A stretch of 64,000 bases of DNA from Strigops habroptila (GCF_004027225.2 NC_044288.2:20408744-20472743); one strand, 5' to 3'; counted from the stretch's first letter, positions 44,601-57,495 are shown. Made by a program: numbers and translations. Notes: a model not told the origin generated them from the sequence alone.

Positions 44601-47600
44601 ATTTTCAGAAGCAGGCACAGCACTGACCAACATGTTCAGAGAAACTCGTCAACTGAGGACTTTTATAATTCATGTAGTTTTGGTGGGTCAGTGCAGGCAC
44701 AGAACTGGAAAGTCTTTGAACATGATCTATGCTTGCATCCAGACCCCAGCCAAGGTCTCTCTGGGTCACCACTGACCCCAGACTTTTAAAGCTGGACCTC
44801 TCAAGCTCATACATTGCTTTCAAGCTTGCCAGTGATGTGCAATATTTCAACACTTAACAATTAGAGAGGACTCAAAGGCATTTCAGAAACCACTGTGACC
44901 ACAGTGCAGGCCCCTCTGGACACTGTACAGACCACCAACACCCCCTGAAAAGGCTTCAGCTTCACCTGGCTGTGAAATTCCAGTCTTGGAAACTTGGAAA
45001 ATTTGTTCCAACCCCCCTGCCATGCCTTGAGCTTTCTTCTCCCCTTCACTCCCAAGGCTAGACATCCCAGCCACTCCCTTCCCAAACCAGAGCTTCCATC
45101 ATCACCTAACTCTCAAGATACATCCACATTACTCATATGGCTCCTAACCATACCTTGGGCTGCTTCCACCCCACACCACCACCCATGGAGACATTCCTCC
45201 TCCAGGAGAGCTCACCCCAGTGCCCAAGCCCCTGCCCACCCATCACCCACTGCTCTTTCCCTCCGCACCCACCAAGCTTGATGGTTTTACCTTGACAAGT
45301 ACCCCAAACGGTACCTTTTTGCTCCCGAGCAGCAGCGCCCTCCTCTCTGCAGCTGAAATTGCTCAATTGGTGTTGGCTGCAGAGTGTTGCTGGGGGGAGG
45401 GTCTTTCAAAACTCTGCCTACTTGCCTGTCAAGGGCAGAAGGGATGTTTGCATTGGTTAATTCTTTGACAGACTTCCCTTCTAGCCAGGGTGTTACTCAT
45501 GGGGAGAGGGAAGGAGAATTCTTGTTGAGACCAGGAGAGGCTTTAGGAGAGGAAAGCATGCAGCTCCTGGGCATTTTGCATGTGCATCTAAAGTTGACAA
45601 AAAGTTCTTTGGCAGGACACATGCTTCAATAGTCAAGGCACAGCAAACACCAGCGCAGAACTTCTTATGAAAGGTGAGATTCTGGAAGCCATCTCTAGAA
45701 CCCTACTATCTCCAGCAGAAGAGCAGGCAATACCCAACCGACCAGTTGAGTTGAGCCTATGAAACTCAAGAGACCCCAGGAGGAGAGATGGAGCAGCTCC
45801 AGGATCCATGGTGGGGTCTGTGTGAAGCCCTGGAAAAGTCAGCTGACTGTTCAATGGTCTCATGCCTGCAGGACTCACCAAGCGGTGGGCAGTCTGCAAC
45901 CATACATGTAGCAAGGCCATGTCACAGTGGAGAGCCCCATTGGTGAACACAACAAAAGGCACAGACTTAATCAACTCTCTTAGGGTTCAAACACTTAAAA
46001 TTTTCAGATTAAAGTGTTTTGAACAGTCCATGGCCTCCACTAATGTGAATGCATTAAATCCTCTGTACAATTACATTCTTTGCACACAGCCTAAAATTCT
46101 CCAAAATGAGCATATTGGTCACTATCCTTGCAGAACACAAAAGCAGGAGGGCATCATGAGTGCACCCAGAGCATCTGACACTTCTGTGTTCATGATACAT
46201 TCCTTATTGATAAAGAGAACAAAAAAAGGAAAGCCAGATTATCACTTCTAGTTACAAGTAGAACTAGTAGTAGAACAAGTAGTAACTAGAAGTTATTACT
46301 TGTAGTAAGACATCATAAAGGTTACAGTAAAGGTACTGGGGTGTTAATGGCCATGTAATAAAAGCCAGTACATTTTTAAAAGGAAAGTTTGCTCCATAGA
46401 AAATCTTTCATCTAATTGCAGCTCTGTCACTGTCCAAAGCATAAGCCTTGAAGAGATCCTCCACCTCTCCTCTACCAACATCCATCCTGCCATTAGTTCA
46501 AGTGCAGGTAATCATCTGGTGTAGGAGCTTTCCACTGCCATCTGCTCCCTCCCCCTTTTATCTTATCCCCACATCCTTTATTGCACTTAAGTCACAGGGA
46601 AAGAAAACCCTTGTGCCAAGTAAAATGTTCGTGTCCCATGATGTTAAGTTAGTGAGGAATTACTACACATTAGGACTGCAGTTTGTTTTCACAGCACTGC
46701 AAGAGTAAGGGGGGAGATTTTTTTTTAATAAATTAATGATACAACTAAGTAAGCTTTCTGGACATTCTACATTTAGAATAATCACAAGCCAAAAAGCTCA
46801 CAGACAGTTTCTAACATACAATTAAAGTCTTTACCTTCTAACCACTTCTTTCCAGCCCTCTTCTCTTTTCTGGCCTCTTTTTGGACTAGTCAGATTCAGC
46901 TTCACATTTGGAGAGGTCAGAGGCAGGGAAACAGGTTTATAAGTAGTTGACAAAGAATTCGAATGACCTTCACCATCAAGTCTGGGAACAGAAACGTGCA
47001 AATTACACATTACATAATAAAATGACAGCATTCCAGTATGCATTTCTGCAGCTTAAAACTACTAGCACGAACTGGGCTTATTCTTATTTTCTACCTAGAA
47101 AAACTGTTGGGTGACTTTCTAGGTAGTTTTTTAACCTTTCAGTCCACAGCCTATACCCTTGCTCCAAACAGTGGAGTGCTAAACTGAATGAAGTAATAAA
47201 ACATAGGCAAAATCTTCACAAATGATCGAAAAACTAGCCTTATGTGATTCAATCCAGCACATCTGGGGCATAGCTGGGAGGAGGACCTCATGCTTCAGTT
47301 AAGATTGAGGCAAAGAAAACAAGAACATGCATATGAAAGAAAAGAATGAAGCTCATTGTGGTTCTTCTGTAGGTATGTTTTCTGAAAAGCATCATTACCA
47401 AGTCTAAGTTTCAATTACAGCAGCCTCATCGTCAGCATGTCCATGACTACAGAGAAGAAGAATTTGGGAAGAGCAAATTTAGAAATTATTTTCAAAGTCT
47501 GCCTAATGCAAGAGCCAAAGAGTACCTGCAGAGGTTAATAAAATACACTAGCTCCATTTTGGTATTTATATACGGTCTTGTTTCTTAGGTGTACTTCATC

Positions 47601-50600
47601 TAACAGAAGCACCACTTCTAACAGGGAGTTATGGGTATGCATTTAGTTAGTCCTGCTCGAGTGAATTGCCAAGGTTTTTGTAGGAGACAGGTCCAAGGTA
47701 GGAACAAATTATGTTCCTAAAATAGAACAATAATTTCTAACATTAAGGGTAATCCAAACCAAACAAATCCACTCATTCTGCACCTAATTTCAATCTGGGG
47801 AAAAAAAGGAAAAAGGAAATCCCAACTGCCTCCTTGGTGACAGCCTTCCCAGTTGCTGCCCTTTCTCATCCCATACTGTTTGTGTTCTCACTGAAGCTGG
47901 GTTCTCAGGAAGGTGTCCTGCACATCAAGCCCCACACCCTCTGCCCTCTCTTAATGCAGGAAAAGAAAGAAGAAAACTACAGAGAATCAGGGTCATGCTA
48001 CTTATATGTAAAAATAAGCGAACACTACAGATTCAGATGCGATCTCAGCTTTTTGATTCAGACCAATGACCTACTCGGAAACTCGTGTTATAAAAGTTAT
48101 TAGCTCATTCCCTGGCAACTGAACCATCTTCCAAACCATTCACACGGCCCCTGTACATTCGTCCAGTTCTTTTGACTCTCACCTCTGGCTTGACAAGTTT
48201 AAGTCAAACTGGCCATCAACCTGGCAGGTGAAATGCTCAGAGTCATCAACCTCCTCCCTCCTTAAAACAAAAAGATTGCAATCCAAATGAGTTAGTGATG
48301 AAACCATAAAACAATCAAAATGTAATGAAGCCACGTCTGTAAATAAATTATACGTAATATCCAGCATATTCACTTTAAAATCTATCCTAATAAAGTTGAC
48401 AACACAACATGGATGATTAAATAGTGCAGAGAAAACCAGCTGTTTTGCTAAAGTTGTATTAAAAACTAGTCAGCAATGCCAAAAAAAAAAAAAAAATCTT
48501 ATCTGTACCAGTTTAAAGAGGTTATGTTCAACAAACTTGACAATGTTATTCAATAGCTGCAAAACCCAACCAAACTCAGTCTCTCAAGACTTTGGGAATG
48601 TACCAGCTGGTGTAAAGCTTCAGCTACAGAAAGACTACACTGGCTTAACTAAAACCCTGTGAAATGACAGGAACAACGGGGCAGCCTCACCTGGTGGGTG
48701 TTTTCGAAGCTGAGGTGCTTGTTTTCTCTTCCTGAGAGGGGATAAGCAGGGAGGCGTAGCGCCGCTCTGAGGAGTTCATATCCATCGTGAAGTTCAGCTC
48801 CTGGCTCTTCCCTCCACTGCTGCTTTCACTGTTGCAGTCTGTGCTATCCAAGTTATCCGAATCGCTATTCCCGCTCGCACCACCACCTCTTGGCTCTCCG
48901 TTTATTTTATTTTTATCTGCTTTTTGCTGGGCTAGAGATATATGCTGATCTGGCAAAATTATCTGCATGTTCTGAGGAGTCTCTTTTGTTTTATTTTTCT
49001 TGTTTTTCCTGTTTGTGCTGGGGGTAGTCACCACATTAGCTCTCTTCTTCCCAAACGCATTTGTGAAAGTAGTGGAAGTTGCAGAAATCCCAATGGTAGT
49101 TGTTGTAGTTGCACTAGGAGGCTCTATAGGAATTTCTTGCTCCACTAAAAGGAAAACAGTTGACATACAATCAAAGTGCACACGATAGAGGAATCAGTGC
49201 CCTGACTGAAGGTTTCCCCTTGCAACAGGGCTGAGGGTGTCTGTGTGTGAACAAAGGGCTTTTGCTGTGAACTTTGACTGCAGAGGGCAAAGCCAGGGCA
49301 GAGGCTGTGCAAGGATGCTGCAGTACCAGAGAAGGTAGCTGTCAACAGGTTCGCTTACCCAGATGGTTAAATAAAGTCACTCCCACAACTACTAATCGTT
49401 CATAGAAACACTTGTTCTTTACCTTCATCATCGTTTTCTTCTTCATCATCATCCTCTTGCAGTTCCAGAGTTTCTTTAGGCTTGTTTTCTTCATCTTCTT
49501 CTTGTTTTCTTTTTTGTTCCTCTTTCTTCTTCTTTCTCTTTTCCTTTCTTTTCTCCCTTTTAGCTGCAAGAGCTTGTTTCCTGCTCTCCTCTCTTGACTA
49601 GGAGAAAAGGATCCATATTTAAACATTTTTACACAGACTACATTATAATTCTGATCTTCCCTATGTATCTGGGGGGGGATGAAGAAAGGAGAGGGCACGA
49701 TGGATTAAAATGGCTTTGTCACATACTGAATCATTTACATGGAAAGTGGGCAGACCTTATGGAACAACAGGATTAGCTGGTCCCCAAACTTCTAAGGAAT
49801 GACAACACAATAACAAGCAAAACAGAGGTGGTATAAAAACAGAATTTTACTGGAAAACTAGCAAAATCTCTCACCAGCTCAGTCCTTTCACAAAATACAC
49901 CTAATAATGTCATTAATATTTTTGTAGCAACGTTCACATCTTTGAATCAAAAAGATCTCCCAGAGTACTTTACAGAAAAACTATCATTTTAACCACTTAT
50001 TTTTAATATACAGCTCAAACCCTTATGCTGTGTGGCAGCAACTCTCTACTCACTTTTTCCAGGTCTAGCTCCTTCAGCAGTATAGTTGCATTCTTATTTG
50101 CTTCTGCAGCCTGCTGGTCTTTAGCTTTCACAATTGTCTCCACACACTGGTGACACTTTTTCAACAGGTCCTGGAATGCAGACTTGTCTTACTATCTCCA
50201 TAATAAACTACAATTGAGGAGTGAGGCTTGTTCTACCAACGCGAGAGCAGCATCTCTCTATTCATAACCATATAAACCATTTCAACTAAATGCTGATTTA
50301 TGTGCATGAGTGAACATGTACATTCAGTTTTTGAATACTTAAAAATTTCTCATGTATATTTGCAGTGAAAATCATGGGCCAGGGTCCTTTCCCCAAGTCA
50401 AACTCACCTTGTCCGTTATTGTTGCTATGTATCTCATGCACTCAATGTCCGAAGGGAACTGGTTAACTTCTTTCACCAGGAACTGAACTACCTTCACATG
50501 CCCCTAGAACAGCAAAAAAAAATTCTGATCTCTTGTCTACAATTCTATTTTCATGATGAAAGTTGACAAGTTTGGTATCACTTAGTCCAATGAAAAAGAC

Positions 50601-53600
50601 TAAAGATTAGCAAGAACATGTGTGGTGCTGTTTGGGAAGGAAGGCACCACTAATGGGGTACCCCGTGCAACCACACAGCATCCAGCTGTTGCCTCTGAAG
50701 TTATTTGAAAGCAATGGAGGGACAGCAGTGGCATGCTCAGTACTGCTGTTTGTCAAAAAAGCATCCAACAAAACTGAGGAGACCAATGTTCTTCCTGCCA
50801 AGAAGAAAAGCTGTAGCTGGCTTCAACTACGCAAAATGTTCCACTCAACAAGTAAGGAACAGAACAGCAGCACAGAGGAATCAGAACAGCTTATTACAGA
50901 CTGGTATTCTGTTCATCTCAAAAGCAGTACTGAGACAAGCAGTGCAATCTGCTGGAATTTAGAGGGGACTATGTAAATATCAAGGCAGTGAAATCTCAAA
51001 CAGTGAATGTTTTTGGACAGTGGATAACTGGAAGTAAAACTTAACATTGTTTATGGAACAAAGTTTTTCACTTCTCAAAAACGAGACCTGTGTGATGTAC
51101 TCAGATGATGGCATTTTATCAAAATAATAATTTTGCTGTGTTATATTTGATTCTTCCAAACCTAAGCATTCAGATCTAAGACCAAATGACAAACTCTGAT
51201 CTGCAAACATTTCTTACTGACACAATTAAGCAGGTTTCTTACCTTACGAAATGCTGACATAAGAGGTGTAATCTTCCGGTTATCCGCAGCATCCACGTCT
51301 GCTCCTGCTTGCACAAGCAGCTGAACCACATCATAGTGACCCCCATTAGCAGCCAACCACAGCGGTGTGTTTCCTTTCTTGTTACGAACATCAATATGTG
51401 CTCCTCTAAAAATCCAGTAGAACAGGGTATGAGTAAAGGTGGAAGTCAGGAAGTAAGATCACAAGAGATCCAAGGACTTGATTCAACTTTAATTCCTGAA
51501 ATACAGTGGCTACATAGAGAAACTTTGTCCTGAAATCTGCTGTTTAAGTTGCACTGTAGTGACACAGGGATTATTTAAACCTCCCTCAGAAATATACACT
51601 CGATGCACCACAGCAACCACAGGTCCTTTAAATTATCATGAATGTGGTGCCTACCCCCAGGACAAAGCAGCCTCTTGAGATTTTAGGTTCTGCATGAAGA
51701 ACTCAGGAGCTACTGCCAGCCTTTGCCCCCCAAGTGACAGTGAGGAAATGCTTATGTGGGAATTGCTGGATTAATACATAGCCAAGAAAGCTGCCAAGCC
51801 AGACACTATTTGCTTACTTCTGGCCCCAGCTGCCTGCTCAGCTTAATTAACAGTAGAGTAGCAGGATACTCCAGGATAACACTGGAGAGTAGGGAACAGA
51901 TGCAACATCCTGCTTCCAAAGCTTCCCATTCCCTTTGCTCTCAGATGCAGGAGACACCTGCTACAGAGGAACACAGCTACAGAATAAGTGTGACACCCAT
52001 GAAAAGAAGTAATTTACCGATTAATCAGGAGCTCACAGAACTTGTAGTGACCCTTATCTGCTGCAATTGTTAAAGCTGTATCTCTTGAGGAAGGCACAGG
52101 TGGAGCATTAACATCTGCTCCTTTATCAAGGAGAACCCTTCCAACCTCTGCATATCCTCCCGAAGCTGCTTCCATCAGAGGCGTGAGGCCAGTCTGTGTG
52201 AAGAGAAAGAGCTATGCAGTTTGACATGTGTACAGAGTACCTCCTTTGGATAAGACATAAATGATTTCTACATAAAGAAATCAGATTTTATTCAGCTGCT
52301 TATATTTAGTTTAGGAGCCTAACTTCAAGTGATCTCTTTCTAGAAAGGAAGAAAATAAACCCTCAAACCCACATAAAAAACCCCCAACAAAAAAAACCCC
52401 AAAACACGCAACCAAAAGACCCCCCCAAACCCAAACACCAAATACTTTTGGGCTTTGATTTATACAAACCCAGGCAAATGTTGACTAAGCACCACCAGAT
52501 ACCTGTCTGAACAGCAAAACCAATGTTTACAACAGGATCTCTAAGCCAGATATTAGACCAAATCCAAATGAAGACACAAGTGTTTCTACAGAAATGCTCA
52601 GAAACCGGCTCTTTTAGCTTCTCTCCAGCCTGCCTTAGCACTGAGACTGACCTAGGCCCAGCTCAGTTGCCAGGCTAGACTGTGAAATAAACTTACACCA
52701 GCTGCCAACATGCCCAACTGACCATTGCAGAGCTGGCTTTTATCCATATCCCCTTTCCTCCAGCCACAGTCATTCCAGGAGCAGGCAGGGTAAACAGACA
52801 CAGCAATTATTTCAGCAGCCTTAGGAGTTACCAAAACTTCCTTTGTGCTGGGGAAATCAGTCTGGCTGTCTACACAAGCCTTAAGCTTGCTTTATGGCAG
52901 GAGACACAAAGCTGTCCCAGAGTACCAAAGGATGGGACCTGTGGAGCATTTCAGAGGCACAGAAAGTCACAGTGCTGAAGCCATGGGTTCTACAGCAACG
53001 TAAAAGCTTTACAAAGTTTGACTGCACTACTTCTGTTGTAGACAAAAAAATCTGTTCTATCTGAGAATCAGTATAAGCACCACTGTTCTCTTCCTGCCTG
53101 GACTTCACTTCTACGTAAAATCTGTGTATCTGTCAAAAGTATAATGTCAAGCTTCAACCTGAAAAGTTTCTCAGTACTACAGAAGAAAAGTCAACCTAAG
53201 TTTCATTAGGAACTCAGGAGGATCAGGCACCTCTTCCTTAGTGCAAAGAATTCATCACCACTGAAGCTTATATATTTTTTTTGTTAAAAAGACCCCCAAA
53301 CCTCATTTCAGAACATTTAATAAGTCCTCTGAGAAGGAGGACTTCTCAGAGCAGAAGTTCTCTGCTTCTGAAGAAGCTCGAAGGAACAGGAAAATTTGAA
53401 GAAACTTGATGACTCAGAGAAATCACCTGGTAGAAGTCATAAGGAAAGTTAATTCTCACACATACCTTCGCCCTGTGCTCGACGTTGGCCTTCCTGTCCA
53501 AGAGCAGACTGACTACCTCTGCTCGGCCCTGGAAGCAGGCCAGGGTGAGGGCTGTGTTCCGGTTGGTCTCAATTTGGGCGTTAATGTCAGACCCCATGTC

Positions 53601-56600
53601 CAGCAGCAGCTTCACGGCAGGGACATGGCCGTTCATAGCAGCCAGCATCAGAGGAGAAATGCCGAGCTTGCTGCCGGTCCTGAGGGGAAAGAGACAAACT
53701 GCAGCTCCCAGGAATGCTCTGGGAAATCTAAGTGTATCTAAGAGGAGCAAAATGCTTTGTTGGAAGCCAGAAAGGAACATATAACATACACAAATATAGG
53801 CACTGAACTAAAATACTAACATCTTTGTATTATTAGGAGAAACCAGCAGAGTAACTACATGCAATAGACAACTGCAATTTATAAATGAGGAAAATACATG
53901 CCACCTTTTAGGCATTCAGAGGGCTGAAGCACGCATAAGCTTTCAAATACATATACTAAGAAAATCAAGGCTGCACTGATTCATTCAGAAAAACATGCTT
54001 CTAGCACAGATGTAACTAGTTTTAACTTTCTCTAGTGATAAAATATACGTTAGGTTCCTTAAAATGAATAAAGAGGAGGCTTAGACAATATAGCTGTATA
54101 CATTTGTTGGTCTTACTGAAAAAGACATCCTCAAACACACACATAGAGCTGCCCAGAGTGCTTTGGCTAGTTCTTTGACCTGGTTCTATCAGAAATAGCT
54201 TGACTTCTAGATCCCAGAATGGTGGGAAAGAAGAAGAAATAGGTTTGCAAACTACAGTAATCCCTGAAAATTTAGGTAAAAGGGAGATGAAGTTTGTGAT
54301 AGTTAAAGGCAATTTAAAAGCACTAAGATAAGGTGAACACAAAAGATAACACCAGTGCAGCAAGACTACGAGGAGGTTTGAAAGCAGTAGAGATCCCAAC
54401 CTCAGTGTGCAGCCAGCAGCGGAGGGTCCGTGCCATGCTGCAGGTCATCGAGTGTGCACAGCACATTACCTGGAATTGATTTCTGCCCCAGCATTGAGAA
54501 GAATCTTGATGATATTAACATAGCCACCAGACGCAGCAAGGCTTAATGGTGTATAGTCAGACACATTCCTATGTTCTTTGTTTGCTCCCCGGGCCAACAG
54601 CAGATCAACCACCTGAAAGGACAGGATGCACATTAAAAGACATATGGTGGCCTTCACTGTTAATCCAGGAAGTGAAAGGATGTCATCACATGTTCAAAAC
54701 CTCCCAGTGTGCCACCAGTTTCCTTTGTCAATAAGTAAGATTCTACATCAAAACCTCTATCCTGTTTGGCTTTATTTTTACACATGGGCTGTGCAGACTT
54801 AGCATCAGCTGATCTGTGTGGGTTCTACAGCGCAGGCAGAAAGACTCTTTCACCTCATCAAAAATGCAAGTGAATCTCTTCCTGGGAATCTCAAGTTTGC
54901 AAACAAGTGATCTATCCCACTGCCGTAATATCTCTCGCTGAGCATCATTTCAGAAACTCCCACCACCTTAATTCAAATGACACTGGAGCCAAGTTTGACC
55001 ATCTGTATTATATGGTCCTTCTAACAAAACACATGGTAAAAATCAGACTGACTGATGATAATGGAACAAGCATGAGGAAGGACTTCTCTATCAGAAGCTG
55101 CTGTAGAGAAATAAAAAGGGAAAAGTAAAACATTTCTGGTGATGTGCTGCACTTTAGTGGGTTTCATTTTATTCCTAACATAGGCTAAATTATTTTCAAA
55201 TAAGCCAGAAAAAAAGGCTGCCTCCCAAGTTGCTAAGCCAGAAACCTAAGAGGTAGATTCTGGCATAAGAAAAGAAAACAGAGGAAGAACGAAAGACTTA
55301 AGTAGTTCAAGAAGTAATGCTCTCACAGGCCACACTGATCTCTTATTTGTAAGCAGCACTTTTACTGTTAAAGATTTGCAATTCAGAAGTCAAGTGGAAA
55401 CTTTCCAATTTTGGCCAACTGTTTTAATCCTTACAAGTTCCAAAACTTAGCGCTCCCGTATTTGGCACAGAGCTCTTCGCCATCTCTGTGCCATCTTTTA
55501 TCTAAGCTAGTATGCCCATGACTAAACTAGGAAGGATATATCAAATCCTATTTGGAACAAAAAAACCCCAACACTAGCCCTTAAAAGAAAAGCTGAGAAA
55601 AACCTGGAACACCCTTTAAAAGACTAGTACAATGTGCCCTGCATTGCACCTGCACTTATCAGCCTTGCACATTACCACTAAACCCATATTCTGCCAGCGC
55701 AAAATTCCAGTTTCCGTCCTTGTGTGCCTGCACTGGCTGTTTTGGTTTTGAGCACAGGGAGGTGTTCAGTGAACAAAGTGATTCAGTAAATATCTCTACC
55801 TCCCTCACAAATGTACTTACCTTGCAGAGATACATGGACAGAAGAATGACCACAAGCTACAACAAACATTAGCTAACAGAACTGGAACAGCCAAGAGAGA
55901 AATGAATAAATTCCCCTTCCTCTTGGAAGTGGAACAAGACTTAAATTACCTACACTTACACAGGTCGAAAACCTTCCAGAAAAAAGATGTTTTATTATAC
56001 CATGTTGATGGTATAATAAAACACAAAACAAAACAAACCCTGTAGAAAAAACTGTCTACAAAAGACAGTTCAAACTCATGGAGGACAATATGCCCGTACC
56101 TCCTGGCGTCCACCAGAGCATGCCAATGAAAGGGGAGTATCCTTTGTGCGCTCGGATTGTGCTTCGATATCCCCACCTTTGTCCAGAAGTATTTCCACTA
56201 CACCAACATGTCCAGCAGTTGCAGCCAGAATCAAAGGTGTAAAACCTAGTAACAAGAGAACATGTTAAAAGTAACTTTGAGAATCTCAAAAGTATTACTA
56301 AGGAGCAGAAATGCAGAAGAGGGTTAATTCACAATGACTTCTATTGGTCAGACATGTCTTCCTCAGACTGGAGGCTTCCTGTATAGGCCACAACCTCAGA
56401 CTATTTCCTAGACTATTACCTAGCCTTATTCTGACCCTAACACATCTAGGCTCTTGACTACAGCCAAATAGAATTAAAGGCTCTTCAAAAGAAATCTAAA
56501 CAAGTACTTGCACTGATCAGACTGGACTAAGTTCCAACCACCTCATCTCTTTAGAGAAGTCATGGCTTTCCACTGAATTACTATTTCATAAAGCTCCCAC

Positions 56601-57495
56601 AAGTGAACACATCTGCATTGCCTATATTGCATACTTCCAGTGTTCAGTGTGAGTTCCAAGGACTGAACTGGTGGTTTTCTTCTCTCAGCTCTAAAGATTT
56701 TAGATTTTGCTGAATTCTGTTACCGAGAACAATATGATACATACCTGACAACTACTCCCCACTAGATTTATCAGCCCATTAGCTGGCATTTTAGCCCATT
56801 TTACCCCCATCAGCTGCTCTATCTAGTATGCCAAGTTCTTTTGTAGAGGGTGAATCATCAGGAGCAAAGTGCTTCACATTTCGCAGATCTGATTAAGATA
56901 CCACTCAGATGCACTTCCTTTCCAAAACACAGATGAAGGCATGCAGTGTCACTGGCTTTTTACGGCTAAGATTTCTATATGAAGTAGAAGCCTGCTTTAC
57001 AGAAGCCTTCCAATACCTAAAGGGGCCTACAAGAAATCTGGAAAGGGACTTTGTTGTGAATGTTAATGGTTAAGCTCTTTCACTGCTTTGGCTTACCCTT
57101 CTTGTCTCTGTGTTCAATGTTGGCACCACGTGCTATCAGTACAGATACGAGTTCTTCATGACCTCCCGCACATGCAAGGGTCAGAGCAGTGTCATGATTA
57201 CTTTCGGTCTTCACATTTGGGAAGAAAAAGAAGATATTCAGAAAGTAAAAATGCTTTAAGAAAAATGTCATGTTTTTCAGACAGTTCTAGATTCATTTTC
57301 CCCCTCTCCCCTGCCTTTCAGAACTTCAAACCCAACTGCAATTACTCACGTGTGCATCAATGTCAACCGAAGGATACATGGGGAGCACCGACTGCGAGGG
57401 CACATTGCTCGATGCCTGTGAACAAGGCTCAGGCGTGGGGGATTCGGTGGCGTGTGAGGAGCTGGTGGATCCACTGGGCACTCTGCTGTTCACAG
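32654..57495 (-). CDS. ANKHD1: ANKHD1 (MASK1), ankyrin repeat and KH domain protein, 3' two thirds of gene
   Basis: Minus strand, 5' end beyond the window. Twenty exons in transcript order: 57350-57495, 57097-57208, 56100-56245, 54470-54612, 53466-53679, 52018-52193, 51243-51405, 50408-50503, 50054-50170, 49423-49597, 48691-49144, 48183-48260, 46835-46981, 43781-43930, 41865-43480, 37207-37386, 35843-36097, 34444-34619, 33176-33340 and 32654-32713. All phases agree; the sum is 4,769 nt, about 1,588 residues. The order is a Ser/Pro linker, the second ankyrin cluster, a Lys/Glu-rich coil, a Ser/Thr-rich part, a KH domain with GRGG loop, and a long Ser/Pro/Thr tail ending IWPGTWAPHIGNMHLKYVN. 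Family role: a large scaffold linked to receptor tyrosine kinase and Hippo/YAP signalling, with RNA binding through KH. ANKRD17 is the paralogue; the EIF4EBP3 and SRA1 neighbours decide for ANKHD1. Confidence 0.95.
33341..41864 (-). other. ANKHD1 introns in the C-terminal region
   Basis: Introns 33341-34443, 34620-35842, 36098-37206 and 37387-41864 separate the small C-terminal exons. They are AT-rich; one contains a CR1 tail (35283-35388). I saw no further exon in the 4.5-kb intron 37387-41864. Confidence 0.6.
35283..35388 (+). repeat. CR1 LINE 3' tail, short copy
   Basis: About 105 nt beginning GAGCAACCTGGTCTAGTGGA and ending with CCATTCTATGATTCTATG, the CR1 3' end with its ATTCTATG repeats. 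It is antisense to ANKHD1, in an intron. Confidence 0.9.
41865..43480 (-). other. ANKHD1: ANKHD1 large 1,616-nt exon (end of KH domain, Ser/Pro/Thr-rich tail)
   Basis: This is the longest exon. It starts with the last KH helix, then LIPKTHIRTPASSS, LPLAYSHPHFALLAAQTMQQ, the conserved FGGTFSPSPNTWGPFPVRPV, and a long stretch rich in Ser, Ala, Pro and Thr, ending PGFRPPSQRVSTSPVG. It has no stop or frame break. The middle is clearly less conserved than both ends, as expected for a disordered tail. Confidence 0.93.
43781..43930 (-). other. ANKHD1: ANKHD1 KH-domain exon
   Basis: The exon reads SVPASVVSRIMGRGGCNITA followed by IQDVTGAHIDVDKQKDKNGE, the KH type-I core with the GxxG loop as GRGG. 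The domain finishes in the next exon with GGTESTRYAVQLINALI. The GxxG loop is the RNA/ssDNA backbone contact in KH domains and is intact. Confidence 0.95.
44155..44216 (+). repeat. Short tandem repeat, TTTATTTATGCC-like units
   Basis: The segment repeats GCCACTG or GCCTGACA separated by ATTTATTTATTTATGCC, about three units. It lies in an ANKHD1 intron. Confidence 0.7.
46244..46293. repeat. 12-bp perfect inverted repeat with 26-nt loop
   Basis: ACTTCTAGTTAC at 46244-46255 is the exact reverse complement of GTAACTAGAAGT at 46282-46293; the loop carries AGTAGAAC-type repeats. It could form a hairpin in the ANKHD1 pre-mRNA. Confidence 0.75.
48183..48260 (-). CDS. ANKHD1: ANKHD1 78-nt in-frame exon, possibly cassette
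   Basis: Minus strand: acceptor TTGTTTTAAG, donor AG/GTGAGA, phase 2 at both ends. It encodes REEVDDSEHFTCQVDGQFDL and then NLSSQ. Skipping it joins TPTR directly to LDGEG, which resembles the human TQTR-LEGE junction as I remember it. So it looks like an optional acidic insert before the KH region. Whether mammals have it in a minor isoform cannot be judged here. Confidence 0.65.
48691..50170 (-). other. ANKHD1: ANKHD1 Lys/Glu-rich coil and Ser/Asn-rich segment
   Basis: Exons 50054-50170 and 49423-49597 encode a charged helix rich in KREKRKEKRKKKKEE and an acidic tail of Glu/Asp; the basic part is a likely nuclear localisation signal. Exon 48691-49144 continues with a Thr run (SATTTTTIG), KKRANVVTTPSTNRKNKKNK and an acidic-Ser stretch (NSDSDNLDSTDCNSESSSGG). 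Low complexity makes this the least ordered part before the KH domain. Confidence 0.85.
50408..57208 (-). other. ANKHD1: ANKHD1 second ankyrin-repeat block (seven exons)
   Basis: Exons 57097-57208 to 50408-50503 encode back-to-back ankyrin repeats of about 33 residues: HDTALTLACAGGHEELVSVL, FTPLILAATAGHVGVVEILL, DTPLSLACSGGRQE, YTPLSLAASGGYVNIIKILL, ISPLMLAAMNGHVPAVKLLL, NTALTLACFQGRAEVVSLLL, LTPLMEAASGGYAEVGRVLL, DTALTIAADKGHYKFCELLI, NTPLWLAANGGHYDVVQLLV and ITPLMSAFRKGHVKVVQFLV. That is ten repeats. Exon borders cut within repeats. In the family this is the second of two clusters; the first lies outside the window. Confidence 0.93.
52374..52445 (+). repeat. A/C-rich low-complexity tract
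   Basis: Nearly all A and C on the plus strand (G/T-rich in the ANKHD1 transcript). It lies in the intron between exons 52018-52193 and 53466-53679. Confidence 0.7.

Larger units (their letters stand above)
43931..57096 (-). other. ANKHD1 introns in the ankyrin-KH region
   Basis: Introns over 300 nt here are 43931-46834, 46982-48182, 48261-48690, 49598-50053, 50504-51242, 51406-52017, 52194-53465, 53680-54469, 54613-56099 and 56246-57096. They are AT-rich. I noticed only a small TTTATTTATGCC-type repeat (about 44155-44215), an inverted repeat (46244-46293), an A run (48481-48496) and an A/C-rich low-complexity tract (about 52374-52445). Confidence 0.6.

Noticed and set aside
32654-57495. ANKRD17 instead of ANKHD1
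   Set aside because: The paralogues are similar, but EIF4EBP3 directly downstream and SRA1/APBB3 nearby fit only the ANKHD1 locus.
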